Below, in pieces: positions 7,652 through 13,702 of a DNA stretch of 26,627 nucleotides. The number at the start of each line of letters is the position of its first letter. Position 1 is the stretch's first letter. The stretch is from positions 1 through 26,627 of the forward strand of contig JBJMJY010000005.1 in assembly GCA_045806105.1 (NCBI GenBank). Direction: 5' to 3'. The translations under genes and the position numbers were made by a program. The notes below the pieces were generated by a model that was given only the letters and a program-made list of their open reading frames with translations, was not told where the DNA came from and ran no database searches. Source of the DNA: AC-32 sp045806105. Its GTDB lineage: Bacteria; Actinomycetota; Thermoleophilia; Gaiellales; Gaiellaceae.

Positions 7652-8249
7652 CGTCTCCGGCGGGCACGATCACGGCGTCCATTCCCGCGCGCTCGAGCTC
7701 GACCACGTCGTCGCGGCCGCGGACTGCCAGCTCCGCGATCGCGAGCTTCCCCGCCGGCACGTCCTGGAGGAGGTCGAGCGCACGCTCGAGCGGCCCCTCG
7801 TCGCCCCCGTCGCCCGCGGCGAGGAGGAAGATCTCGGGATCGAGCCGCTCGAGGACGGACTCGAGCTCCTCCTCGTCGCGAACCTCGATCGCGCACTCCA
7901 GGCCCAGTTCGACGGCCTCGCGGTAGGCCTGCTCGAGCTGCGCGTCCTCGTCGTCGAGCTCACCGAAGGCGAGCACGCAGGCGTCCGCATCGGCCGCGTG
8001 TGCGTGCTGCGGCGACCCGGACGGACGGAAGAGCAGCGGCAGGCTCGTCGCCTCCCGAAGCTTGCCCACCGCTGCGTGCAGCGCGAGCGCCTCCGCCCCC
8101 TGCTCCTCGGCGGCGCGCGCGGGTCCAGGTCCGTCGACCGGCACGACGACGGAGATGCCGTCCCCCTCGGAGATGGCCTGGCTGAAGCGGCGGCGCCCGG
8201 TCACGTCCGTCAATTCTCGCGCAAACGCCGGAGCGTCTGCCGCCGGCAC
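7614..8249 (-). CDS. Degenerate indole-3-glycerol-phosphate-synthase-like (TrpC-like) TIM-barrel protein
   Basis: This is a 211-residue soluble protein, GTG start 8249. Its strand/helix rhythm and several phrases resemble the IGPS (TrpC) barrel: ISVVVPVDGPG then EEQGAEALALHA (first strands), SLPLLFRPSG in place of LPVLRKDF, ADACVLAFGELDDEDAQLEQAYREAVELGLECAIEVRDEEELESVL (close to the family's LIV.AL...ELGLEALVEVHDEEEL block), and DDVVELERAGMDAVIVPAGDVAELVG at the end. However, the catalytic lysine of LRKDF, the E-I-K of the first strand, the INNRDL asparagine and the SESGI serine are all absent; only the glutamate in IEVRDEEEL remains. I infer a paralogue that lost indole-glycerol-phosphate synthase activity, function unknown. 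A terminator-like stem with a T-run lies just before its start. No trp genes are nearby. Confidence 0.6.
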   Translation of the reverse strand: MPAADAPAFARELTDVTGRRRFSQAISEGDGISVVVPVDGPGPARAAEEQGAEALALHAAVGKLREATSLPLLFRPSGSPQHAHAADADACVLAFGELDDEDAQLEQAYREAVELGLECAIEVRDEEELESVLERLDPEIFLLAAGDGGDEGPLERALDLLQDVPAGKLAIAELAVRGRDDVVELERAGMDAVIVPAGDVAELVGGSAPEV

Positions 8250-8251
8250 AG

Positions 8252-8337
8252 AAAAACGAGTCGGGCGGCCCCGGGCTCCAGGAAGACTCGACCCCGTGAG
8301 TCGCCCCAGGCGGGGAAAGCAGGGCCTACCCGACTCA
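8252..8337 (-). terminator. Terminator/attenuator-like structured leader before the TrpC-like gene
   Basis: On the minus strand CGAGTC (8290-8285) can pair with GACTCG (8262-8257), immediately followed by five T residues (8256-8252), as in an intrinsic terminator. Inside it CGGG and CCCG can also pair. A second stem is formed by TGAGTCG (plus strand 8297-8303) with CGACTCA (8331-8337). GAGTCGGG (8258-8265) can instead pair with CCCGACTC (8329-8336), so two mutually exclusive foldings exist. The T-run ends 3 bases before the GTG of the downstream gene. It may simply end the message of the 67-aa gene, or be a regulated attenuator. I recognise no known riboswitch consensus. Confidence 0.45.
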
Positions 8338-8347
8338 CCAAGGTGAG

Positions 8348-8365
8348 ACGTCCGCCGGCGGACGT
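8348..8365. repeat. Perfect 18-bp palindrome
   Basis: ACGTCCGCCGGCGGACGT equals its own reverse complement with no spacer. It is directly preceded by a second inverted repeat, CTCACC/GGTGAG, at 8334-8347. It sits in the 176-bp gap between the 67-aa gene and the TrpC-like gene. A perfect palindrome without a loop suits a dimeric DNA-binding protein better than an RNA hairpin, but which protein is unknown. Confidence 0.55.
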
Positions 8366-8371
8366 TCGGGC

Positions 8372-8387
8372 TGACCCACTTGCGTCA
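8372..8387. promoter_or_regulatory. Imperfect copy of the 16-bp palindrome (candidate operator)
   Basis: TGACCCACTTGCGTCA matches the perfect palindrome at 8688-8703 at 13 of 16 positions, keeping both TGAC/GTCA ends. The two copies flank the 67-aa gene. This copy would lie upstream of the TrpC-like gene in the minus direction. The operator role is inferred from repetition and symmetry alone. Confidence 0.4.
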
Positions 8388-8425
8388 TCTGTCGTTCGTG
8401 ACGCTGGTCGTCGCCGCGTGAAGGG

Positions 8426-8629
8426 TCAGGCGGCGAGCCTGAACGTATACGGATGGTGGAAGGCCTCGAGCGCCTTCTCGTCGTGAACGGCGAAAGTGAA
8501 GTCGGGGAACTCGCCCGAGTGCCAGCGGACGTTGATCGTCACCTGCTGCCGCGCATCGGGGCCGTGGTAGACGAGCTCCACTCGGTGGTCGGTGTCTTCG
8601 CGCTCCATCAACGTGATCGGATACTTCAA
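8426..8629 (-). CDS. Small hypothetical protein (67 aa)
   Basis: I do not recognise this protein. The start is TTG at 8629, chosen because a clear ribosome site GAGGTGA (8640-8634) lies 4 bases before it; an in-frame ATG exists at codon 8 without such a site. The 67 residues are hydrophilic, with no signal peptide, membrane segment or cysteine. Alternating beta-like stretches are HRVELVYHG, QQVTINVRW and DFTFAVHD, and the end is HHPYTFRLAA. Composition suggests a small soluble beta-rich protein. It stands alone between the short ALDH gene and the TrpC-like gene, bracketed by two related palindromes, so it may be separately regulated. The good ribosome site and the codon bias match with its neighbours make it likely to be real. 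Confidence 0.65.
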   Translation of the reverse strand: MKYPITLMEREDTDHRVELVYHGPDARQQVTINVRWHSGEFPDFTFAVHDEKALEAFHHPYTFRLAA

Positions 8630-8687
8630 GGGGTCACCTCTTTCGGCGGGCTTTCCTACTCAGACGAGAGGACGGCCGTTGCCGGCC

Positions 8688-8703
8688 TGACCCAGCTGGG
8701 TCA
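8688..8703. promoter_or_regulatory. Perfect 16-bp palindrome upstream of the 67-aa gene (candidate operator)
   Basis: TGACCCAGCTGGGTCA is its own reverse complement. It covers the stop codon of the short aldehyde dehydrogenase gene and lies about 60 bases before the TTG start of the 67-aa gene, the usual place for an operator. A near copy occurs at 8372-8387. As RNA it could also form a 6-bp stem with an AGCT loop at the end of the dehydrogenase message, but no T-run follows. Confidence 0.5.
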
Positions 8704-9498
8704 AACGCCGATCGGGTGCCAGACGGTCTTCAGCTCGAGAAAGCGCGAGATCTCCCAGGGGCTCTGGTCGTCGGCGGCGCCGCGCACCACGCGCTTGACG
8801 TTCTCGGCGGCGAGCCGCTCGAGCTCGCCGATCTCGCCGTCGGCGCCGGTGACGTCGAGCGCGTTCACATCCATGTGGGAAGCGACGACCGGCGCCAGCT
8901 CCTCGCGCAGGCCGGTGACGATGTTCACAACGCCGCCGGGGACATCCGCGGTCGCGAGCGCTTCCGCGAGCTCGATCGACGCAAGCGGGTGCGACTCCGA
9001 CGCGATCGCGACGACCGCGTTGCCGCCGACGAGCGCCGGCGCCACGCGCGAGACGAGCCCCGCGAGCGCCGGCTCCTCGGGCGCCAGGGTGCCCACCACG
9101 CCCTGCGGCTCGGGAAAAGTGAAGTTGAAGTATGGGCCGGCGACGGGGTTCGACGAGCCGATCACCTGGGCCAGCTTGTCGGCGAAGCCCGCGTACCAGA
9201 CGAAGCGGTCGATCGCGCGCTCGACTTCCTTCGGTCCCGAGCAGAGGTCGGCGAACTCGGCGCGCCGCGCCTCCATCATCTCGGCGATGCGGTAGATCAC
9301 TTGGCCGCGGTTGTAGGCGGTCATGCCCGCCCACTTCGGGAACGCGCCGCGCGCCGCGCGCACCGCGTCGCGCACGTCCTTGCGCGACCCGCGCGCGACG
9401 TTCTGCCCCTCCGCCTCGTAGGTGCGCCCGGACTCGGAGCGCGGGAACTCACCGCCGACGAACAGCTTGTAGGTCTTCTTGACCGGCAGCCGGCTCAT
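8701..9498 (-). CDS. Truncated aldehyde dehydrogenase-family protein lacking the catalytic domain
   Basis: This 265-residue protein starts at ATG 9498, overlapping the stop of the full-length ALDH gene (ATGA), so the two are co-translated. It follows the ALDH fold of the NAD-binding half: KLFVGGEFPRSESGRTYEA, then a shortened stretch, then RFVWYAGFADKLAQV, PALVGGNAVV and LATADVPGGVVNIVTG. The active-site parts are gone: PWNFP is replaced by APEEPAL, the ELGGK glutamate is missing, and there is no region with the nucleophilic cysteine. The tail ends in ELKTVWHPIG, a conserved-looking motif that argues against simple decay. Full ALDHs are about 480-500 residues. I infer a non-catalytic partner or regulatory subunit of the neighbouring enzyme rather than an active dehydrogenase. 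Confidence 0.82.
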   Translation of the reverse strand: MSRLPVKKTYKLFVGGEFPRSESGRTYEAEGQNVARGSRKDVRDAVRAARGAFPKWAGMTAYNRGQVIYRIAEMMEARRAEFADLCSGPKEVERAIDRFVWYAGFADKLAQVIGSSNPVAGPYFNFTFPEPQGVVGTLAPEEPALAGLVSRVAPALVGGNAVVAIASESHPLASIELAEALATADVPGGVVNIVTGLREELAPVVASHMDVNALDVTGADGEIGELERLAAENVKRVVRGAADDQSPWEISRFLELKTVWHPIGV

Positions 9499-10964
9499 TC
9501 GAAGTCGAGGTAGGGCTCGAGCCCGTGCAGGCCGCCCTCGCGGCCGAAGCCGGATTCCTTGTAGCCGCCGAAGGGCGACGAGGGGTCGAAGCGGTTGTAC
9601 GTGTTCGCCCAGATCACGCCGGCGCGCAGGCGCTGCGCCATCGACAGGATCCGCGAGCCCTTCTCCGTCCACACGCCCGCGGAGAGTCCGTACGGCGTGT
9701 TGTTTGCCTTCTCGACCGCCTCGTCCGGGGTGCGGAAGGTCAGCACCGAGAGCACGGGGCCGAAGATCTCCTCCTGCGCGATCTGGTAGCTCTGGGCGAC
9801 GTTCGTGAAGACCGTCGGCACGAACCAGTAGCCCCGCTCCGGGAGGCGGCACGGCGGCTGGTAGATCTCGGCGCCCTCCTCCTCCCCGGTCGCGACGAGC
9901 TCCTGGATCTTGTCCAGCTGCTGGCGCGAGTTGATCGCACCGACGTCGGTGTTCTTGTCGAGCGGGTCGCCGACGCGCAGGGTCGTCAGCCGGCGCTTCA
10001 GCTTGTCGATCACGTCCTCGTAGACCGACTCCTGCACGAGCAGCCGCGAGCCCGCGCAGCAGACGTGGCCCTGGTTGAAGTAGATCCCGTTGACGATCCC
10101 CTCGACGGCCTGGTCGAGGGCGGCGTCGTCGAAGATCACGTTTGCGGCCTTGCCGCCGAGCTCGAGCGTCAGCTTCTTGCCGGTGCCGGCGAGCTCGCGC
10201 TGGATCGCCTTGCCGACCTCCGTCGAGCCGGTGAAGGCAACTTTCTCCACGTTGCTCTTCACGAGCGCGGCGCCGGCGCGGCCGTCGCCGGTCAGGATGT
10301 TCACGACACCCGGCGGCAGCTCCGCCTGGCGCAGGACGTCGCAGAAGTGCAGCGCCGAGAGCGGCGTCGTCTCGGCCGGCTTCAGCACGACCGTGTTGCC
10401 AGCGGCGAGCGCGGGCGCGATCTTCCACGCGAGCATCAGCAGCGGGAAGTTCCAGGGGATGATCTGCCCGGCCACGCCCAGCGGCTTCGGCGTCCGGTTC
10501 GGGAAGGCGTACTCGAGCTTGTCGGCCCAGCCCGCGTAGTAGAAGAAGTGCGCGGCCGCGAGCGGGAGGTCGACGTCGCGCGACTCCCGGATCGGCTTGC
10601 CGCCGTTCAACGACTCGAGCACGGCGAACTCGCGCGAGCGCTCCTGCAGGATCCGCGCGATCCGGAAGAGGTACTTCGCGCGCTCGGACCCGGGCAGCGC
10701 CGACCAGCCGTTCTCGAACGCCTCTCGCGCCGCCCCGGCCGCCAGCTGCACCTCTTCCTCGGTGGCCTGGCCGACCTCTGCGAGGGGCTCCTCGCTCGAG
10801 GGGTCGATCGTCGTGTACGTCTCCCTTGGCTCGAGCCACTCGCCGCCGACGAAGTGGCCGTAGCGCTCGCGAACCGTGACGATGTCGCGCGACTCCGGGG
10901 CGCTGGCATACGCCCACTCGGCCGGAATCGGCGCGCGATCCTGCTTTCGCTCGAGCTCGGTCAC
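9495..10964 (-). CDS. NAD(P)+-dependent aldehyde dehydrogenase (full length)
   Basis: This is a cytoplasmic oxidoreductase of 489 residues, GTG start 10964. It carries the full catalytic set: Asn172 in PWNFPL, Glu268 in LELGGK and the nucleophile Cys302 in GHVCCAGSR, plus cofactor motifs KPAETTPLSAL and FTGSTEVGKAI, and EEIFGPVLSVLTF and SPFGGYKESGFGREGG near the C-terminus. It would oxidise an aldehyde to the acid, forming NAD(P)H. It is immediately followed by the truncated ALDH, and deoC lies on the same strand 1.1 kb upstream. Acetaldehyde from deoxyribose-5-phosphate cleavage is therefore a plausible substrate (inference). A TAAGCT box 8 bases before the start codon, without a Shine-Dalgarno sequence, suggests a leaderless message. 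Betaine- or other aldehyde specificity cannot be excluded. Confidence 0.93.
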   Translation of the reverse strand: MTELERKQDRAPIPAEWAYASAPESRDIVTVRERYGHFVGGEWLEPRETYTTIDPSSEEPLAEVGQATEEEVQLAAGAAREAFENGWSALPGSERAKYLFRIARILQERSREFAVLESLNGGKPIRESRDVDLPLAAAHFFYYAGWADKLEYAFPNRTPKPLGVAGQIIPWNFPLLMLAWKIAPALAAGNTVVLKPAETTPLSALHFCDVLRQAELPPGVVNILTGDGRAGAALVKSNVEKVAFTGSTEVGKAIQRELAGTGKKLTLELGGKAANVIFDDAALDQAVEGIVNGIYFNQGHVCCAGSRLLVQESVYEDVIDKLKRRLTTLRVGDPLDKNTDVGAINSRQQLDKIQELVATGEEEGAEIYQPPCRLPERGYWFVPTVFTNVAQSYQIAQEEIFGPVLSVLTFRTPDEAVEKANNTPYGLSAGVWTEKGSRILSMAQRLRAGVIWANTYNRFDPSSPFGGYKESGFGREGGLHGLEPYLDFE

Positions 10965-10972
10965 TTCGGGCT

Positions 10973-10978
10973 AGCTTA
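10973..10978 (-). promoter_or_regulatory. Possible -10 box for the ALDH pair (leaderless)
   Basis: On the minus strand TAAGCT is followed by 8 bases and then the GTG of the ALDH gene; no ribosome site is visible. The box sits inside a near-palindrome (GGCTA...TAGCC, 10969-10981), which could be a regulator site shared with the divergent metalloprotease gene. Inference only. Confidence 0.3.
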
Positions 10979-10986
10979 GCCGCCCC

Positions 10987-11015
10987 TGGACGCGGCACCA
11001 GATGGCCGCTACCGT
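10987..11015 (+). promoter_or_regulatory. Candidate promoter of the metalloprotease gene
   Basis: TGGACG (10987-10992) and TACCGT (11010-11015) are separated by 17 bases, a usual -35/-10 spacing, and precede the ATG at 11050 by a short leader containing a strong ribosome site. The match to consensus is moderate. Confidence 0.35.
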
Positions 11016-11049
11016 CCGCGCAGGGCATCAGAGCAACCGGGGAGGGGTC

Positions 11050-12084
11050 ATGCGCGGAAGGCTGTTCATCGCGGTTTTGGTGTTCGTGGCGGCGGTCGCC
11101 GTCGTCGCGACGGCAGGCGCCGGCAAGGTCGGCAATGGGAGCTCGACCGGCAGCGGCACGGTCTTCCTCTCGAACCCGGTGCAGAGCCTCGGCGCCGAGT
11201 CGCTCACCGACCAGAAGGACTCCGACGCGGCCGTTCCGGCCGCCGCGTACCACGTGGTCACGCTGACCAACCTCGACGGCAGCGGCTTCCTGCGCGGCGA
11301 CTACGCGAATGTCTACAGCTCGACCGGGAACCTGGCCTTCTCGCCGACCAACACGTTCGCCTACACGCGGCACCAGGACGAGTTCGAGCAGGTGATGGCC
11401 TACTACTGGATCACCGAGGCACAGAAGTACATCCACAGCCTCGGCTTCGGCGTCAGTCGGCGGGCGATCGACAACCGGCCGCAGGCCGTGCGGATCAACC
11501 AGCTCGGCTACGACAACTCGTTCGCGACCGACCACCCGAAGAACGAGCTGCGCTTCGGCAAGGGCGGCGTCGACGACGCGGAGGACGGAGAGGTGATCCT
11601 CCATGAGTACGGCCACGCGATCCACTTCTCGCAGAACTTCAGCTTCGCCTCCGAGGAGGCCGGCGCGATCAGCGAGGGCTTCGCCGACTACTGGGCGGTG
11701 ACCGTCTCGGACGTCGTCGACACCTCCCTCGGCATCCCGCAGTTGGAGCCGCTCGCCTGCGTGGCGGACTGGGACTCGACCTCGTACACGAGCACGGTGC
11801 CGCACTGCCTCCGCCGCGTCGACGGGAACCTGCACTACCCGGGCGACCTGAACGGCGAGGTGCACCACGACGGGCAGATCTGGTCGCGCGCGCTGTGGGA
11901 CATCCGCCAGTCGCTCGGCCACGTGCGGGCGGACACGCTGATCCTGCAGGGGTCCTTCGACTTCCCGGGGACGACGATGACCGCTCTCGCGACCAGCACC
12001 GTCGCGGCGGCGCAGTCGCTCTACGGGTCGGGCGTGGCGAATACCGTGCGGCAGAAGTTCGTCGACCGCGGGATCCTGCAGTAG
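11050..12084 (+). CDS. Secreted gluzincin zinc metalloprotease (fungalysin/thermolysin-like)
   Basis: This is an exported protease of 344 residues. The ATG at 11050 is chosen over an upstream in-frame start because GGGGAGGGG (11039-11047) sits just before it and it begins a proper signal peptide, MRGRLFIAVLVFVAAVAVVATAGAG. The mature protein shows HEYGH (His185, Glu186, His189) as zinc ligands and catalytic base, and SEGFADY with Glu209 as third ligand. HHDGQIWSRALWDIR near 272-286 resembles the C-terminal His segment of M36/M4 enzymes. There is no N-terminal FTP/PepSY propeptide, so it is a compact form. It is the only plus-strand gene in this part and lies between deoC and the ALDH genes, ending 3 bases before the deoC stop. 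It probably degrades extracellular protein; substrates are unknown. Confidence 0.87.
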   Translation: MRGRLFIAVLVFVAAVAVVATAGAGKVGNGSSTGSGTVFLSNPVQSLGAESLTDQKDSDAAVPAAAYHVVTLTNLDGSGFLRGDYANVYSSTGNLAFSPTNTFAYTRHQDEFEQVMAYYWITEAQKYIHSLGFGVSRRAIDNRPQAVRINQLGYDNSFATDHPKNELRFGKGGVDDAEDGEVILHEYGHAIHFSQNFSFASEEAGAISEGFADYWAVTVSDVVDTSLGIPQLEPLACVADWDSTSYTSTVPHCLRRVDGNLHYPGDLNGEVHHDGQIWSRALWDIRQSLGHVRADTLILQGSFDFPGTTMTALATSTVAAAQSLYGSGVANTVRQKFVDRGILQ

Positions 12085-12087
12085 CGA

Positions 12088-13026
12088 CTAATCGAGCGTG
12101 AAGTAGTCCGGGCTCTGGTAGCGCCCGGTCTTCTCCTTGCGCAGCTGCATGAGGATGTCATTCAGCAGCGAGGAAGCGCCGAAGCGGTAGAGGTCGGGCG
12201 TCAGCCAGTCGACGCCGAGCGTCTCGTGCACGAGGACGAGGTGCTGAACCGCCTGCTTGGCGTTGCGAATGCCGCCCGCGGGCTTGAACCCGACGCGGCG
12301 GCCGGTCTCCTCGAAGACGTCCCGGATCGCTTCGAGCATGACCAGTGCGACCGGCAGCGTGGCCGCCGAGGAGAGTTTGCCGGTCGAGGTCTTGATGAAG
12401 TCGGCGCCCGCCGCGATCGCGAGCAGCGACGCGCGGCGCACATTGTCGTAGGTGCCGAGCTCGCCGGTCTCGAGGATCACCTTCAGGTGCGCCTCGCCGG
12501 AGGCCTCCTTCACGCGGACGATCTCGTCGTAGACCTTCGCGTAGCGGCCCGAGAGGAAGGCGCCGCGGTCGATCACCATGTCGACCTCGTCGGCCCCGTG
12601 CTGCACCACCCAGCGCACCTCCTCGAGCTTCGCCTCCAGCGGCGACTGGCCGGACGGGAACGCCGTGGCGACGGACGCGACCTTGACGCCGCTGTCGCCG
12701 AGACGCTCGACCGCGGTCGGGACGAGGTTCGGGTAGACGCAGAGCGCGGCGACCGACGGCACGGACGCGTCGGAGGGGTCCGGCCGGATCGCCTTTGACG
12801 CGAGCGCCGCCACCTTCCCGGGCGTGTCCGAGCCTTCGAGGGTCGTCAGATCGGTCATCCGCACCGCCAGGTCGAGCGCGAACACCTTCGCCTCGCGCTT
12901 GATGCTCCGCTTCGCGAGGGTCCCGGCCCGCTCCTCGAGCGCGACCTGGTCGATCGAGCCGATGCGCGGCAGCCTGGGCTCAAGCGGGAGCTCGAAGCCG
13001 GTCGGAAGGGCAGGAGCCTGCGCCAT
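12088..13026 (-). CDS. deoC: Deoxyribose-phosphate aldolase
   Basis: This is a cytoplasmic class I aldolase splitting 2-deoxyribose 5-phosphate into acetaldehyde and glyceraldehyde 3-phosphate. The ATG start at 13026 gives 312 residues, longer than the 220-260 of short DeoC because of about 50 N-terminal residues (IDQVALEERAGTLAKRSIKREAKVF), as in the long eukaryote-like and actinobacterial forms. Key parts: LCVYPNLV, VASVATAFPSG, DEVDMVID with Asp149, the Schiff-base lysine Lys212 in FIKTSTGK, and Lys248 in VGFKPAGGIR. The C-terminus FGASSLLNDILMQL and the aromatic tail SPDYFTLD are intact. It is probably linked to the ALDH genes on the same strand, from which a plus-strand protease gene now separates it. 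A TACACT box lies 6 bases before the ATG, consistent with a leaderless transcript. Confidence 0.95.
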   Translation of the reverse strand: MAQAPALPTGFELPLEPRLPRIGSIDQVALEERAGTLAKRSIKREAKVFALDLAVRMTDLTTLEGSDTPGKVAALASKAIRPDPSDASVPSVAALCVYPNLVPTAVERLGDSGVKVASVATAFPSGQSPLEAKLEEVRWVVQHGADEVDMVIDRGAFLSGRYAKVYDEIVRVKEASGEAHLKVILETGELGTYDNVRRASLLAIAAGADFIKTSTGKLSSAATLPVALVMLEAIRDVFEETGRRVGFKPAGGIRNAKQAVQHLVLVHETLGVDWLTPDLYRFGASSLLNDILMQLRKEKTGRYQSPDYFTLD

Positions 13027-13032
13027 GGGCGG

Positions 13033-13038
13033 AGTGTA
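13033..13038 (-). promoter_or_regulatory. Possible -10 box for a leaderless deoC transcript
   Basis: TACACT on the minus strand is followed by exactly 6 bases (CCGCCC) and the ATG, so transcription would begin at the start codon. There is no Shine-Dalgarno sequence. A TTGACC hexamer lies 13 bases further upstream, closer than the standard 17, so the -35 assignment is doubtful. Confidence 0.35.
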
Positions 13039-13053
13039 GCCCCGGCGCGGCGG

Positions 13054-13698
13054 TCAACCCGCGCCGGCGAGGAGCTGCGCGGCAGCGGCGCGAAGGCCGT
13101 CCGGGCCGACGAGGATCGACCGGATCCCGGCCTCGCGGGCGCTGCTCGCGTCACGCGGCGTGTCGCCGATCTCGACCGTCGCCTCGGCCCGCCAGCCGCC
13201 CGCGCGGGCGCGCGCGGCCTCGATCAGGTCGATGCGCGACTCGGCCTCGCAGCCGAACGCTCCTTCGCCGGCCTGGAAGAAGCGCGCGAGCCCGAGCCGC
13301 TCCATCCGCGCTCGCGCCATCGGCTCCGGGTTGCCGGTGAGGAGGGCGAGCCCGTGGTCGGCAGCGGTCAGCTGCTCGAGCGCCTCCTCGGCGCCCGGGG
13401 CGGCGCGCCAGCCGCTCGTGTCGGCCTGGGCGACGAGCTCGCCGTAGCGCTCGGCGAAGCGCGGGCACCACCGCGGCAGCCCGGCGCTGATCCGGGCCGC
13501 GGCGACGCCGGCCGCCTCGAGCACGAGCCGTCCGATCCGCAACGACGTCTGCCCGACGTGGTCGACGCGCTCGATCGCGTCCCCCGGGAGACGGATCTCG
13601 AAGCGCTCCTCGAGCGTCTCGCGAAGGGCTTCCCCGGCGAGCGGATCGTGCGTGAGAAAGAGCGTGCCGTCGACGTCGAGCAGCACGAGCAGCCGCAC
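13054..13698 (-). CDS. HAD-superfamily hydrolase (phosphatase-like)
   Basis: This is a soluble phosphatase of the haloacid dehalogenase superfamily, 214 residues from a GTG start at 13698. Motif I is LLDVDGTLF with nucleophile Asp8 and acid/base Asp10, motif II is ALLTGN, and motif IV is EIGDTPRDASSAREAG binding Mg2+. An alpha-helical cap lies between residues 15 and 85 (subclass I, as in phosphoglycolate phosphatase and PgmB types). It starts 4 bases after era ends, so it is probably the last gene of the era operon, where recO often stands in related clusters. The substrate is not deducible; phosphoglycolate or a sugar phosphate are candidates. Confidence 0.85.
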   Translation of the reverse strand: MRLLVLLDVDGTLFLTHDPLAGEALRETLEERFEIRLPGDAIERVDHVGQTSLRIGRLVLEAAGVAAARISAGLPRWCPRFAERYGELVAQADTSGWRAAPGAEEALEQLTAADHGLALLTGNPEPMARARMERLGLARFFQAGEGAFGCEAESRIDLIEAARARAGGWRAEATVEIGDTPRDASSAREAGIRSILVGPDGLRAAAAQLLAGAG

Positions 13699-13702
13699 GC
13701 GC

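Noticed and set aside
8250..8425. Known structured RNA (tmRNA, SRP RNA, RNase P, T-box, c-di-AMP or cobalamin riboswitch)
   Set aside because: I looked for their invariant sequence blocks on both strands and found none; the region is also too short for RNase P or tmRNA.
8701..11922. Minus-strand open frame of over 1000 codons apparently extending the short ALDH upstream
   Set aside because: Only its last 265 codons match ALDH; the rest is out of frame with the full ALDH and antisense to the metalloprotease, so the ATG at 9498 is the start.
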